Assembly (NCBI GenBank): GCA_039714315.1
Contig: JBDLJM010000016.1
Coordinates: 1 to 34,934, forward strand
Reading direction: 5' to 3'
Length of the DNA stretch: 34,934 nucleotides
DNA from: Bacteroidota bacterium
Lineage (GTDB): Bacteria; Bacteroidota; Bacteroidia; Flavobacteriales; JADGDT01
The notes under the pieces were generated by a model, which saw only the letters and a list, made by a program, of their open reading frames with translations, did no database searches and was not told where the DNA came from. Shown piece by piece: positions 25,698-33,565 of this stretch. The position numbers and the translations under genes were made by a program. Position 1 is the first letter of the stretch, and each line of letters begins with the position of its first letter.

Positions 25698-25867
25698 GAT
25701 GGTACATTCATGTATTATCATTTCCCTGAGTGAGGAAAAATTTACTCATACTCGTTCATCTGTAAATAAATTTCAGCCATGTACTTATTTCATGGACTGT
25801 CTTTCTTAGATTATAATCACTGTATTGTGAAAAGTTGTACTTATGAGTATTCAATAATACAACGATG

Positions 25868-25875
25868 CAAATTTA
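25868..25875 (-). promoter_or_regulatory. Candidate -7 promoter box for the mutL-rhomboid run
   Basis: The minus strand reads TAAATTTG, with a TTG 16 bases upstream, near the expected -33 place. The start near 25864 gives a long leader of about 221 nt that includes the GC-rich inverted repeat. Confidence 0.45.
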
Positions 25876-25968
25876 AGTAAATTATAATTGACAATATTAT
25901 TTTGACAGCTTAGTATTTTTATAATAAATAACAGGTGCTAAAAAGTGAAGTTTGATGCTGATTTTGTA

Positions 25969-26904
25969 TTAGACTTCTTCAGAATCACTCTTAACTTCCA
26001 GATATTTATTCAAAGCTACCCCGGGTTTTTTGTTTTTATCAAAGTAGAAATCTATTCTCCCTATATTGATGCCTGCAAAACCTGCCTGACTCACTATTGT
26101 ATCTTCTCCGGCTTTGTTTTTAATTACATCGGGTTCCTTCATAAATGTGTGTGTATGACCCCCAACAATCAAATCAATATTATTGGTGTTTTCTGCCACA
26201 ACCACATCCGAAACTTTATCACCTCTGTATTTATATCCCAAATGCGAAAGCATTATTACCAAATCGCATTTTTCTTCTTCTTTAAGAATCCTTGCATAAT
26301 TATTGGCCGATTCTATCGGGTCGAGATACTTTATTGCGTTATAATTTTTAGGATCAACCAAGCCCTCCAGCTCTATCCCTATACCAAATACCCCAACTTT
26401 TATACCCGAGAACATGAATGTTTTATACGCTTCTAATTTTCCTTCTAAAACTGTGTTTGTAAAATCATAGTTGCAGTTTACAAAAGGGAAATTAGCATGC
26501 TTTAGGTGTTTGGCAAATCCATCTATCCCATTGTCGAGATCGTGATTCCCAATTGTAGCCACATCGTATTTCAGCATGCTCATCAGCTTAAAATTAAGCT
26601 CTCCACCATAATAGTTAAAATAAGGTGTTCCCTGAAAAATATCTCCGGCATCTACAAGAAGAACATTTTCATCAGTATTCCTGATGTCCTCAACAATTTT
26701 AGCTCTTTTAGCCATTCCTCCCATACCCGGATACTTAGGGTGATCATCGGGGAAAGGTTCAAACCTCGAGTGAGTATCATTTGTATGTAGTATCGTAATT
26801 TTAACAGGGTCATTCGACATACAGGAACTCAATGTAGAAACTCCCGATGCTAAAAAAGCACTCCCGGCTCCGGCAACTTTTATAAATTTTCTTCTATTCT
26901 GCAT
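25969..26904 (-). CDS. Metallophosphatase half of a split 5'-nucleotidase
   Basis: The 311-residue protein is the catalytic domain of a UshA-like 5'-nucleotidase. It begins with a twin-arginine-like signal (NRRKFIKVAG) and a possible lipobox ending at Cys28 (LSSC), so it is likely a Tat-exported lipoprotein. Metal-binding motifs are HTNDTH (D43, H45), VDAGD (D88), GNHD (120-122), LSHLG and GGHTHTF. It lacks the C-terminal substrate-binding domain, which is encoded by the gene just upstream. The two overlap by 11 bases, so they are probably translated together and act as one enzyme in the periplasm to release phosphate from nucleotides. Confidence 0.92.
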   Translation of the reverse strand: MQNRRKFIKVAGAGSAFLASGVSTLSSCMSNDPVKITILHTNDTHSRFEPFPDDHPKYPGMGGMAKRAKIVEDIRNTDENVLLVDAGDIFQGTPYFNYYGGELNFKLMSMLKYDVATIGNHDLDNGIDGFAKHLKHANFPFVNCNYDFTNTVLEGKLEAYKTFMFSGIKVGVFGIGIELEGLVDPKNYNAIKYLDPIESANNYARILKEEEKCDLVIMLSHLGYKYRGDKVSDVVVAENTNNIDLIVGGHTHTFMKEPDVIKNKAGEDTIVSQAGFAGINIGRIDFYFDKNKKPGVALNKYLEVKSDSEEV

Positions 26905-27661
26905 ATGTAAATCTTCCGTCTAATTCAACATTTACCGTATCGGTTTTTTCAAAATAATCGATCATAGCATCTCTCATTTTATAGTCCAGTGTATCAATAG
27001 ATAGTGGATCACTAAAAAAGTACATTCTGTCGCCACCATGCTGAAGGTAGTCGGTCGTAACTATTTTATACTGTTTTGTTTTGTCGTAATCTTTACCGCC
27101 TATTGAAACGTCGGTGGCCATATTGTCTTTTATCTTTAACCTGATGTTCGACATGGGGTGACCTTTACTGTTAGCCATATAGTTTAGCAGTTCAGTCATT
27201 TTGACACTATCTAAAGTTACTACAATAAGAGTGTTTTCGAATGGCATAATTTCGAACATATGCCTGAGGGTAATATCTCCTTTTGCTATTGGAGTCCTAA
27301 TACCCCCTCTATTGAAAACAGCAAAATCTATTTGCTTCCCGAAATTATTTTTGTAACGCTCACTGGCCTGTTCATATACCAGATCGGAGATCAAATTACC
27401 TAAAGTACTTTCAAGCTTTCCGGTACCTCTTGAAGTTAGCAGATCTTCTTTCGAATAAGAGATAACCTTGTTTAACTCTACTTCCAGAGTATCGTGGTAT
27501 GGCTTTATGAAATTCTCAATTTTTTTTACTCCTTCCAAACTATCGCTCACTTCAATGTAGCTGAAATCTGAACGACTCTTAGAGGGTTTATCGCTATTGC
27601 ATGATGCTATTAGGAAGATTGTCAATATGCCCAATAGATAAAGCGCTTTTTTATACGACAT
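26894..27661 (-). CDS. Substrate-binding half of a split 5'-nucleotidase, lipoprotein
   Basis: The 255-residue protein matches the 5'-nucleotidase C-terminal domain, shown by GNLISDLVYEQA, AVFNRGGIRTPIAKGDIT, FEIMPFENTLIVV and YKIVTTDYLQHGGDRM. From the ATG at 27661 it has a lipoprotein signal (MSYKKALYLLGI ... LIASC). A longer frame upstream to 27784 has no signal and overlaps the divergent gene, so I reject it. The NRGGIR motif is the region that binds the nucleobase or phosphate in UshA. The gene order is reversed relative to the domain order of fused enzymes. Its start faces the divergent gene at 27722 across about 60 bases. Confidence 0.9.
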   Translation of the reverse strand: MSYKKALYLLGILTIFLIASCNSDKPSKSRSDFSYIEVSDSLEGVKKIENFIKPYHDTLEVELNKVISYSKEDLLTSRGTGKLESTLGNLISDLVYEQASERYKNNFGKQIDFAVFNRGGIRTPIAKGDITLRHMFEIMPFENTLIVVTLDSVKMTELLNYMANSKGHPMSNIRLKIKDNMATDVSIGGKDYDKTKQYKIVTTDYLQHGGDRMYFFSDPLSIDTLDYKMRDAMIDYFEKTDTVNVELDGRFTYAE

Positions 27662-27721
27662 CGGAACTTTTTTTGTTAAAAAATCTTTTCGAGTAAAATA
27701 AAAATGTATAACCTTGCATGT

Positions 27722-28279
27722 ATGAGTAACAGCTTTGGAAATAACAGGACAAAAATAGCGCAATTTTTTTATAATAAGATTCAAAAAAAGGCTAAAGAGA
27801 CTAAGGTAGATGATTTTGCATTCGTTAATGTGAAGTCAATAGGGATTATATTTGACGAAAATAGTGAAGGTATTAACGAATTTATTCAGGATATTTCTCA
27901 GGAATTTAAAAGTAAGTCGGGCGTAATATCAATTTTTGAACTCGCTTATAATGTTAGCGAAGCGAAGAAACCCGAGCCCAACGGAATTCCAACTGTATAT
28001 TTCACAGATGAGGATGTTAATAGATATGGGAAGCCAAAATTTAAGGATGTGATCAATTTTATTGAAACTCCTTTCGACCTATTGATAAATCTTGCAGAAA
28101 ACGGGCATTGGCCAATCAGGTTTAGTGCAGTTATGTCTAAAGCGAAGTTCAAAGTTGGCCGATACGAAGATAATAGTGATGTTTATGATTTTATGGTCGA
28201 TACTGGTGAAAATATAAGTATGAAGAGTTTTTACGGTCTTATTTTGAATTATTTAAAGATCATTAATGCATCCGGATAA
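27722..28279 (+). CDS. Conserved protein of unknown function, possibly DUF6913 family
   Basis: The 185-residue soluble protein starts at MSNSFGNNRTKIAQFF. An in-frame ATG at 27704 would add six residues. It has no signal peptide or membrane span. It shows an alpha/beta pattern (VKSIGIIFDENSEGINEFI, SGVISIFELAYN) and later NFIETPFDLLINLAENGHWPIR, where motif-like conservation might be expected. The place between the 5'-nucleotidase pair and dapA, and the general look, match a flavobacterial family I remember as DUF6913, but I could not verify this. No enzymatic motif is visible. Confidence 0.75.
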   Translation: MSNSFGNNRTKIAQFFYNKIQKKAKETKVDDFAFVNVKSIGIIFDENSEGINEFIQDISQEFKSKSGVISIFELAYNVSEAKKPEPNGIPTVYFTDEDVNRYGKPKFKDVINFIETPFDLLINLAENGHWPIRFSAVMSKAKFKVGRYEDNSDVYDFMVDTGENISMKSFYGLILNYLKIINASG

Positions 28280-28425
28280 TTAGAGTTATTATTTCTTACA
28301 CTTTTTATTATATCTGCTATTTAACTTATATAGCTTAGATTCCAATTGTTTTTTAGTTATTCTAAACCAAACCATATAATTCTGTTATATTTATAACAAA
28401 ATGTTTATTCTATAAATAGAACTTG

Positions 28426-28433
28426 TATATTTG
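28426..28433 (+). promoter_or_regulatory. Candidate -7 promoter box for dapA
   Basis: TATATTTG matches TAnnTTTG. The start near 28437 gives a leader of about 83 nt to the ATG at 28520. The leader contains a short CA dinucleotide run at 28492-28503. No clear -33 TTG is seen. Confidence 0.45.
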
Positions 28434-28519
28434 ATTAATAAAGTATTCCGGATTTTTATTAGAATTGAAAGGAAAGAGTATTTTTGTTAACCACACACAC
28501 ACATTTTATTGATAAACAA

Positions 28520-29422
28520 ATGGTATTAACAGGAACCGGGGTTGCTTTGGTAACTCCATTTTACAATGATGGTAGCATTGACTTTGCAGGGTTGAAAAAA
28601 CTGATAAACTACGTTACTGACGGTGGGGTAGAATATTTGGTAGTTATGGGAACTACTGCAGAGGTGGCTACATTATCCCGATCGGAAAAGAAAGAGCTTA
28701 TTGATTTTATTATTAAGAATAATAACAAGAAACTTCCTTTAGTTCTTGGGATAGGGGGAAATAATACGAGAGAGATTATAGAAGAAATATCATATACAGA
28801 TCTCAGTAAATTCGAGGCTATTCTTTCTGTTTCGCCATACTACAACAAGCCTTCGCAAGAGGGGATTTACCGACATTTTGCAGCAATTGCCGAAGCATGT
28901 CCGATCGATGTAATTCTTTATAATGTACCGGGTCGTACAGCCTCAAATATTAAGCCGGAGACAATAATTAGATTAGCCGAGAATTTTGAAAATATCGTTG
29001 CGGTGAAAGAAGCTTCAGGCGATATGGTTCAGGCAATGACACTGATACAAAATAAACCGGAAGGCTTTCATGTAATTTCAGGAGATGATGCTTTAGCTCT
29101 TCCTATTACCTTTATGGGCGGCAGCGGAGTAATTTCGGTTATTGGTCAGGCTATTCCGGCAGATTTCTCTAATATGATACGTTTGGCGATGGAAGGAGAA
29201 ATTAACGAGTCGAATAGCTTGCAATATAAGGTATTGGAGTTGATAGCTTTGATATTTGAAGAAGGAAATCCCACGGGAATAAAATCTCTGCTAAAAAAAT
29301 TAAATATTTGTTCTGATTTTGTAAGATTACCACTAATTTCGGCATCAAATTCATTAAGCGGTAAAATAGATTTGGAAATTGACCGTTTATACGAGAAGGA
29401 TTTGGAATTTTTCCATAATTAA
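28520..29422 (+). CDS. dapA: 4-hydroxy-tetrahydrodipicolinate synthase
   Basis: DapA condenses pyruvate with aspartate semialdehyde, the first committed step to diaminopimelate and lysine. From the ATG at 28520 the protein has 300 residues and begins MVLTGTGVALVTPF, the usual family start. A TTG at 28484 would add 12 unlikely residues encoded by the CA repeat. Visible active-site features are GTTAE at 44-48, Tyr134 in LYNVPGRT and the Schiff-base Lys163 in VAVKEASGD. GTTAE replaces the more common GTTGE. Ferritin follows after 12 bases, which suggests a shared transcript. Confidence 0.95.
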   Translation: MVLTGTGVALVTPFYNDGSIDFAGLKKLINYVTDGGVEYLVVMGTTAEVATLSRSEKKELIDFIIKNNNKKLPLVLGIGGNNTREIIEEISYTDLSKFEAILSVSPYYNKPSQEGIYRHFAAIAEACPIDVILYNVPGRTASNIKPETIIRLAENFENIVAVKEASGDMVQAMTLIQNKPEGFHVISGDDALALPITFMGGSGVISVIGQAIPADFSNMIRLAMEGEINESNSLQYKVLELIALIFEEGNPTGIKSLLKKLNICSDFVRLPLISASNSLSGKIDLEIDRLYEKDLEFFHN

Positions 29423-29434
29423 AACAAGTTAGTT

Positions 29435-29947
29435 ATGTTATCAGAGAAAATGCAGAAGGCATTAAATGATCAAATAAAACTAGAAGGCGACTCTTCACAG
29501 ATTTATCTTTCAATGGCTGTATGGTCGGAGAATCAGGGAATGGAGGGAGTAGCCAAATTTATGTATGATCACGCAGATGAGGAAAGGGAGCATATGTTGA
29601 AAATCATTCGTTTTGTAAACGAAAGAGGAGGTGAAGCTATAGTTCCTGAAGTTGCAAAGCCGATCAGTGAGTTTAAGTCTTTGAAAAAGATGTTCGAAAT
29701 TCTTTTCAAACACGAAGTAATGGTTTCTAAAAAGATCAACGATATTGTTCACGTTACTCTGGAAGAGAGAGATTATGCAAGCCATAATTTCCTTCAGTGG
29801 TATGTTTCTGAGCAAATTGAAGAAGAGGCTCTTGCAAGAATGATATTGGACAAAATTAATATGATTGGTGACGATAAAGGAGGACTTTATTTGTTCGATA
29901 ATGATATTAAAACCATAGTTGCTCAAGGAGGAACAGATCAGCAATAA
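29435..29947 (+). CDS. ftnA: Ferritin (FtnA type), non-haem iron storage
   Basis: The 170-residue four-helix protein stores iron as a 24-mer shell and oxidises Fe(II). Ferroxidase ligands fall at the same numbers as in E. coli FtnA: Glu17, Glu50, His53 (DEEREHM), Glu94, and Gln127 with Glu129 and Glu130 (SEQIEEEA). Tyr24 is also present. The length is normal. There is no haem-binding bacterioferritin methionine pattern that I can see. It follows dapA by 12 bases, an unusual functional pairing that probably only reflects shared transcription. Confidence 0.95.
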   Translation: MLSEKMQKALNDQIKLEGDSSQIYLSMAVWSENQGMEGVAKFMYDHADEEREHMLKIIRFVNERGGEAIVPEVAKPISEFKSLKKMFEILFKHEVMVSKKINDIVHVTLEERDYASHNFLQWYVSEQIEEEALARMILDKINMIGDDKGGLYLFDNDIKTIVAQGGTDQQ

Positions 29948-30027
29948 ATATAAAAACATAGTATATATGTGGGTTTTCGGGGTTAAATAGACCTGTTAAC
30001 CCATTGATTTTCTATGCTTAAAATTCA

Positions 30028-30060
30028 TTTGATTAATAAATAAATTAATCCTTATCTTTG
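30028..30060 (+). promoter_or_regulatory. Strong Bacteroidota-type promoter for bamD
   Basis: TTTG at 30028-30031 and TATCTTTG at 30053-30060 are separated by 21 bases, a textbook -33/-7 pair for this phylum and the best promoter in the window. The expected transcript start, about four bases past the -7 box, falls at 30064, one base before the ATG at 30065. The bamD message therefore seems to have no leader. Confidence 0.7.
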
Positions 30061-30064
30061 CACG

Positions 30065-30868
30065 ATGTTTAAGAAATTGAAACTCTTTATATATTTAGGT
30101 GTTTTCGCCCTTATTACTGTTTCATGTAGTGAGTATGAAAAAGTACTAAAAAGTAATGATACAAATGCTAAATTAAAAATGGCTAATGAGCTTTTCGAAG
30201 AAGGAAAGTACAGTAAAGCCAATAAACTTTTTGAGCAGGTACTGCCAAGTTATCGAGGGATGCCTCAGGCAGAGAGAATTACTTTTATGATGGCAGAATC
30301 GTATTATGAAATGGGCGACTATTTATTAGCAGCCTATTTTTATGAGCGATTTGTAAAATCATACCCTGAAAGTTCCAAAGTGGAGGAAGCAGCTTACAAG
30401 CAGGCTTATTGTTATTATTTAGATTCACCAAGATATACTCTTGATCAGGAAAATACAAATAAGGCAATTTCGGAAATGCAGAAGTTTATTAATAGATATT
30501 CTGATTCTGAAAAAGAGAAAGAAGCAAATGAAATTATCAGGGAACTGAGGATAAAGCTTGAAAAGAAAGATTTTGGTGTTGCACAGCAGTATATGAAACT
30601 GGAGGAATATCAGGCGGCAGATATTGCTTATGGTAACTTTATTAGTGACTTTCCCGATAGTGATTTAAGAGAGGATGCTTTCTATTATAAATTTGAATCT
30701 TTGTATATGTATGCCAAAAATAGCTTTTACACCAAGCAACAAGAGAGGTATACAAGTGCAAAAACTGCCTTTTTGGTATTTGAAAAAAGGTATCCTGAGT
30801 CGGAAAAAATGAAGAAGGCTAAAAAGTATTATGCAGAAGTACTTGAAGCTTTGGAAAATGCATCGTAA
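30065..30868 (+). CDS. bamD: Outer membrane protein assembly factor BamD
   Basis: BamD is the essential lipoprotein of the BAM complex that folds beta-barrel proteins into the outer membrane. The 267-residue protein starts MFKKLKLFIYLGVFALITVSC, a lipoprotein signal with Cys21 as the acylated residue. Tetratricopeptide-type helical repeats follow (LFEEGKYSKANKLFEQVLP, YEMGDYLLAAYFYERFVKSYP, KLEEYQAADIAYGNFISDFP). The length is close to E. coli BamD (about 245). No other start codon fits the signal. It leads the bamD-rpoZ-coaBC-porD-like run seen in Flavobacteriia. Confidence 0.94.
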   Translation: MFKKLKLFIYLGVFALITVSCSEYEKVLKSNDTNAKLKMANELFEEGKYSKANKLFEQVLPSYRGMPQAERITFMMAESYYEMGDYLLAAYFYERFVKSYPESSKVEEAAYKQAYCYYLDSPRYTLDQENTNKAISEMQKFINRYSDSEKEKEANEIIRELRIKLEKKDFGVAQQYMKLEEYQAADIAYGNFISDFPDSDLREDAFYYKFESLYMYAKNSFYTKQQERYTSAKTAFLVFEKRYPESEKMKKAKKYYAEVLEALENAS

Positions 30869-30903
30869 TTTTAATTAGAATTAAGTTTAATCAGATATAT
30901 AAA

Positions 30904-31224
30904 ATGGATTATAAAAAAAGTACAGCGGCTGTTTCTACTATCACAAGAGATAGAAATGAAATTGATAAAGCTACAGACAACATTTATGAGTCTATTGTAA
31001 TCATGGCTAAAAGAGCCAATCAGATCAATGCCGATATAAAAAAGGAGTTGATTGACAAATTAGAAGAATTTGCTTCAAATTCTGATAGTCTTGATGAGGT
31101 TTTTGAAAACAACGAGCAGATAGAAGTTTCCCGCTTTTATGAGCGTTTACCAAAAGCTCATGCTATGGCAATAGAAGAGTGGTTAAATGACAAAATTTAT
31201 TATAGAAAATCGGATTCTCAATAA
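30904..31224 (+). CDS. rpoZ: DNA-directed RNA polymerase omega subunit, Bacteroidota type
   Basis: The 106-residue protein starts MDYKKSTAAVSTITRD. It has the omega/Rpb6 core (IDKATDNIYESIVIMAKRANQIN) that helps assemble the polymerase, then a C-terminal part with RFYERLPKAHAMAIEEWLN. This form differs from proteobacterial omega and is typical for the phylum. It lies 35 bases after bamD and is followed by a 160-base gap with attenuator-like pairing before coaBC. Confidence 0.9.
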   Translation: MDYKKSTAAVSTITRDRNEIDKATDNIYESIVIMAKRANQINADIKKELIDKLEEFASNSDSLDEVFENNEQIEVSRFYERLPKAHAMAIEEWLNDKIYYRKSDSQ

Positions 31225-31238
31225 GAATTATTTTTTAT

Positions 31239-31345
31239 AAAGGCTATTTTTAAATAGTTAAAGAGTGAATCAATTGTGCGATATTATTTCGTTACATTAA
31301 TTGTTTTTATTTTCTTTGATAAACTATTTTGGAATAGCCTTTTTT
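31239..31345 (+). promoter_or_regulatory. Attenuator-like set of pairing segments between rpoZ and coaBC
   Basis: AAAGGCTATT (31239-31248) is the exact reverse complement of AATAGCCTTT (31333-31342), and the latter runs into six T residues. The left arm can instead pair locally (CTATTT 31244-31249 with AAATAG 31252-31257), and the right arm can pair with CTATT at 31324-31328. Mutually exclusive pairings next to a T run resemble a transcription attenuator. The sequence is AT-rich, so chance is possible. Confidence 0.35.
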
Positions 31346-31384
31346 GGGCTTTATACTATAGCAGTCGCTAAAATATTTTGGATT

Positions 31385-32587
31385 ATGCAAGAAGTATTAA
31401 AAGGTAAGAACGTACTAATCGGTGTTACAGCCAGTATTGCAGCTTATAAATCTGCAATGTTGATTAGAGAGTTTGTTAAGGTAGGTGCCAATGTTAAAGT
31501 TGTAATGACAAAGGCCGCAACAGAGTTTATTACTCCATTAACCCTGTCAACGCTTTCAAAAAATCCTGTGCATACAAAGTTTACCACGGGAGAAGAGGGT
31601 GTTTGGAACAGTCATGTTGACCTGGGAATTTGGGCAGATTTTATGGTAGTTGCACCTGCAACAGCTAATACTTTGTCTAAAATGGCCAATGGGATTGCAG
31701 ATAATCTTCTTGTTGCGACTTATTTATCGGCAAGGTGTCCTGTATATTTTGCTCCTGCAATGGACCTGGATATGTATAAGCATCCTACAACAGCCGGAAG
31801 TGTTAAGAAGCTTAAATCTTTTGGTAACATTTTTATAGATGCAAATTTTGGGGAATTGGCATCCGGACTGGTGGGAGAAGGTAGAATGGCCGAACCTGTA
31901 GAGATAGTTGATTTTATTGCAAAACATATTGCCATTGATTTACCGTTAAAAGGAAAAAAAGTTCTAATTACTGCAGGTCCGACATACGAAGCTATAGACC
32001 CTGTACGTTTTATCGGTAATCATTCTTCGGGAAAGATGGGATTTGAGATAGCTAATGAATGTGCTGTTCAGGGTGCAGAAGTGATTCTGATATCAGGACC
32101 AACGTCTTTATCGGTTAATAATCCCGGAATTAAAAAAATTGATGTTAGTTCTGCCGGAGAGATGTATGACGAAGTACACAATAATTTTTCCGGAGTGGAT
32201 ATCGGTATATTTTCGGCTGCAGTAGCCGATTACAGACCCAAAAATGTAGCTTCAGAAAAAATTAAAAAGAAGGATACTTCAATGGTTATTGAGCTGGAAC
32301 CAAATTCCGATATATTGGCATCTGTCGGTAAAATAAAAACTAATCAGCTATTGGTTGGTTTTGCATTGGAGACCGAAAATGAGCTGGATAATGCAAAAAG
32401 CAAGTTGGAGAGAAAAAATCTTGATTTTATTGTATTGAACTCTCTAAAAGATAGTGGTGCAGGATTTAAGCACGACACAAATAAAATTACGATTGTTGAA
32501 CGCTCTGGAGAGCTTACAAAATACGATTTAAAAACAAAAAAAGAGGTTGCAGCTGATATTGTAACCAAAGTTATTTCAAAACTATAG
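31385..32587 (+). CDS. coaBC: Bifunctional phosphopantothenoylcysteine decarboxylase / phosphopantothenate-cysteine ligase
   Basis: The enzyme makes 4'-phosphopantetheine for coenzyme A in two steps. From the ATG at 31385 it has 400 residues (MQEVLKGKNVLIGVTAS). An upstream in-frame stretch from 31301 is hydrophobic and unlike the family. The CoaC flavoprotein domain (1-180) has NSHVDLG with catalytic His77, APATANT and APAMDLDMY. The catalytic cysteine region of E. coli CoaC (ACG) reads LASG here, with Ser160 in place of Cys158. The CoaB domain (about 185-400) has LITAGPTYEAIDPVRFI, NHSSGKMG and SAAVADYRP. The porD-like gene begins one base after the stop codon. Confidence 0.95.
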   Translation: MQEVLKGKNVLIGVTASIAAYKSAMLIREFVKVGANVKVVMTKAATEFITPLTLSTLSKNPVHTKFTTGEEGVWNSHVDLGIWADFMVVAPATANTLSKMANGIADNLLVATYLSARCPVYFAPAMDLDMYKHPTTAGSVKKLKSFGNIFIDANFGELASGLVGEGRMAEPVEIVDFIAKHIAIDLPLKGKKVLITAGPTYEAIDPVRFIGNHSSGKMGFEIANECAVQGAEVILISGPTSLSVNNPGIKKIDVSSAGEMYDEVHNNFSGVDIGIFSAAVADYRPKNVASEKIKKKDTSMVIELEPNSDILASVGKIKTNQLLVGFALETENELDNAKSKLERKNLDFIVLNSLKDSGAGFKHDTNKITIVERSGELTKYDLKTKKEVAADIVTKVISKL

Positions 32588-32588
32588 T

Positions 32589-33476
32589 ATGCGTAAACTA
32601 ACTTTCTTATTATTGATTTTCTTGAATAGCTCATTGTGGGCTCAAGAACTTAACTGTGAAATTGTGGTTAATTCCGATCGGATCGGTGGCACTAATAAGC
32701 AGCGATTCGAAACTCTGCAGACTTCACTTACCGAGTTTATGAATTCCACCGTGTGGACGCAATATAGCTATGAAGTAGAAGAGCGTATCGATGTGATTAT
32801 TAGTTTGATATTGATGCAGGAGATTTCGTCAGATCAGTTCACGGCCACTATTCAGGTTCAGAGCCGTCGTCCGGTTTATGATACAGATTATTTTAGCCCA
32901 ACATATAATTTTAAGGATACTAAATTTCAGTTTAAATATACTGAGTTTGAACCCTTGGTATATAATGAGCAAAGTTTCACAAGTAATTTGGTCTCCACAA
33001 TGGCATTTTACGCATACCTGATGCTGGGAATAGATGATGATACCTTTAAGGAAAATGGAGGAACACCATATTTTGAAAAGGCCAGAAAAGTTGTTGAATT
33101 TGCACAAAACCAGGGTTTTTCGGGATGGGATCCAACATCAAACAGAACTAATCGATATTGGATTGTAGAAAATTTATTATCGGAAACTTATTCTGAGGCC
33201 CGACAGGCTTCTTATCAGTATCACAGATTGGGACTGGATATAATGAGTAAAGATCCTGTAGGAGGAAAAAACCAGATCATTGAATCGATAAAGAAACTTG
33301 AAAAAGTTGCACAAAGCAGGTCAAACGCCAATATTGTGAGAAACTTCATGGATGCTAAGGCAGATGAGATAGTGGAAATATTTAGCGCAGGGCCACCCGT
33401 TGATATCGAAGCTCTTAGAGAATCATTAACTAATATAAGTCCGACTAATCAGTCAAATTGGGCAAAATTGAAGTAG
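32589..33476 (+). CDS. PorD-like protein (DUF4835), probable type IX secretion accessory factor
   Basis: The 295-residue protein starts with a signal peptide (MRKLTFLLLIFLNSSLWAQ) and continues LNCEIVVNSDRIGGTNKQRF. Motif-like stretches include QSRRPVYDTDYFSP, AFYAYLMLGIDDDTF and GWDPTSNRTNRYWIVENLLS. These features and the position behind coaBC match the DUF4835/PorD family of Bacteroidota. In Porphyromonas gingivalis PorD is needed for type IX secretion, but its molecular job is unclear. It is probably periplasmic or outer-membrane associated. In many flavobacteria recN follows; here a terminator and a convergent alkaline phosphatase gene follow instead. Confidence 0.88.
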   Translation: MRKLTFLLLIFLNSSLWAQELNCEIVVNSDRIGGTNKQRFETLQTSLTEFMNSTVWTQYSYEVEERIDVIISLILMQEISSDQFTATIQVQSRRPVYDTDYFSPTYNFKDTKFQFKYTEFEPLVYNEQSFTSNLVSTMAFYAYLMLGIDDDTFKENGGTPYFEKARKVVEFAQNQGFSGWDPTSNRTNRYWIVENLLSETYSEARQASYQYHRLGLDIMSKDPVGGKNQIIESIKKLEKVAQSRSNANIVRNFMDAKADEIVEIFSAGPPVDIEALRESLTNISPTNQSNWAKLK

Positions 33477-33496
33477 ATTGTTGTAAATTATAGTAT

Positions 33497-33540
33497 AAAA
33501 AAAAGCATTAGAAAAATATATTTTTCTAATGCTTTTTTTT
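33497..33540. terminator. Bidirectional terminator between the porD-like gene and alkaline phosphatase gene
   Basis: A 20-base arm (33497-33516) is the exact reverse complement of 33521-33540, with loop TATA. The core GCATTAG/CTAATGC is flanked by A and T runs, so it works on both strands for the two convergent genes. Confidence 0.9.
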
Positions 33541-33565
33541 TGATTAAGCTGTTTGTTTCTATGGT

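Larger units (their letters stand above)
25644..25968. other. 325-base gap upstream of the mutL run
   Basis: The gap separates the split 5'-nucleotidase stop codon from the start of the mutL run. It holds a GC-rich inverted repeat (25671-25697), several short dyads and a -7 box at 25868-25875. No open frame with protein-like features was found. Confidence 0.65.

Noticed and set aside
26894-27784. Longer version of the 5'-nucleotidase C-terminal gene starting at 27784
   Set aside because: The extra 41 residues remove the clean lipoprotein signal that begins at 27661 and overlap the divergent gene starting at 27722.
31301-31384. Upstream extension of coaBC with a hydrophobic start
   Set aside because: The family begins at MQEVLKGKNVLIG. 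The extension would put a membrane segment on a cytoplasmic enzyme and overlaps the attenuator-like region.
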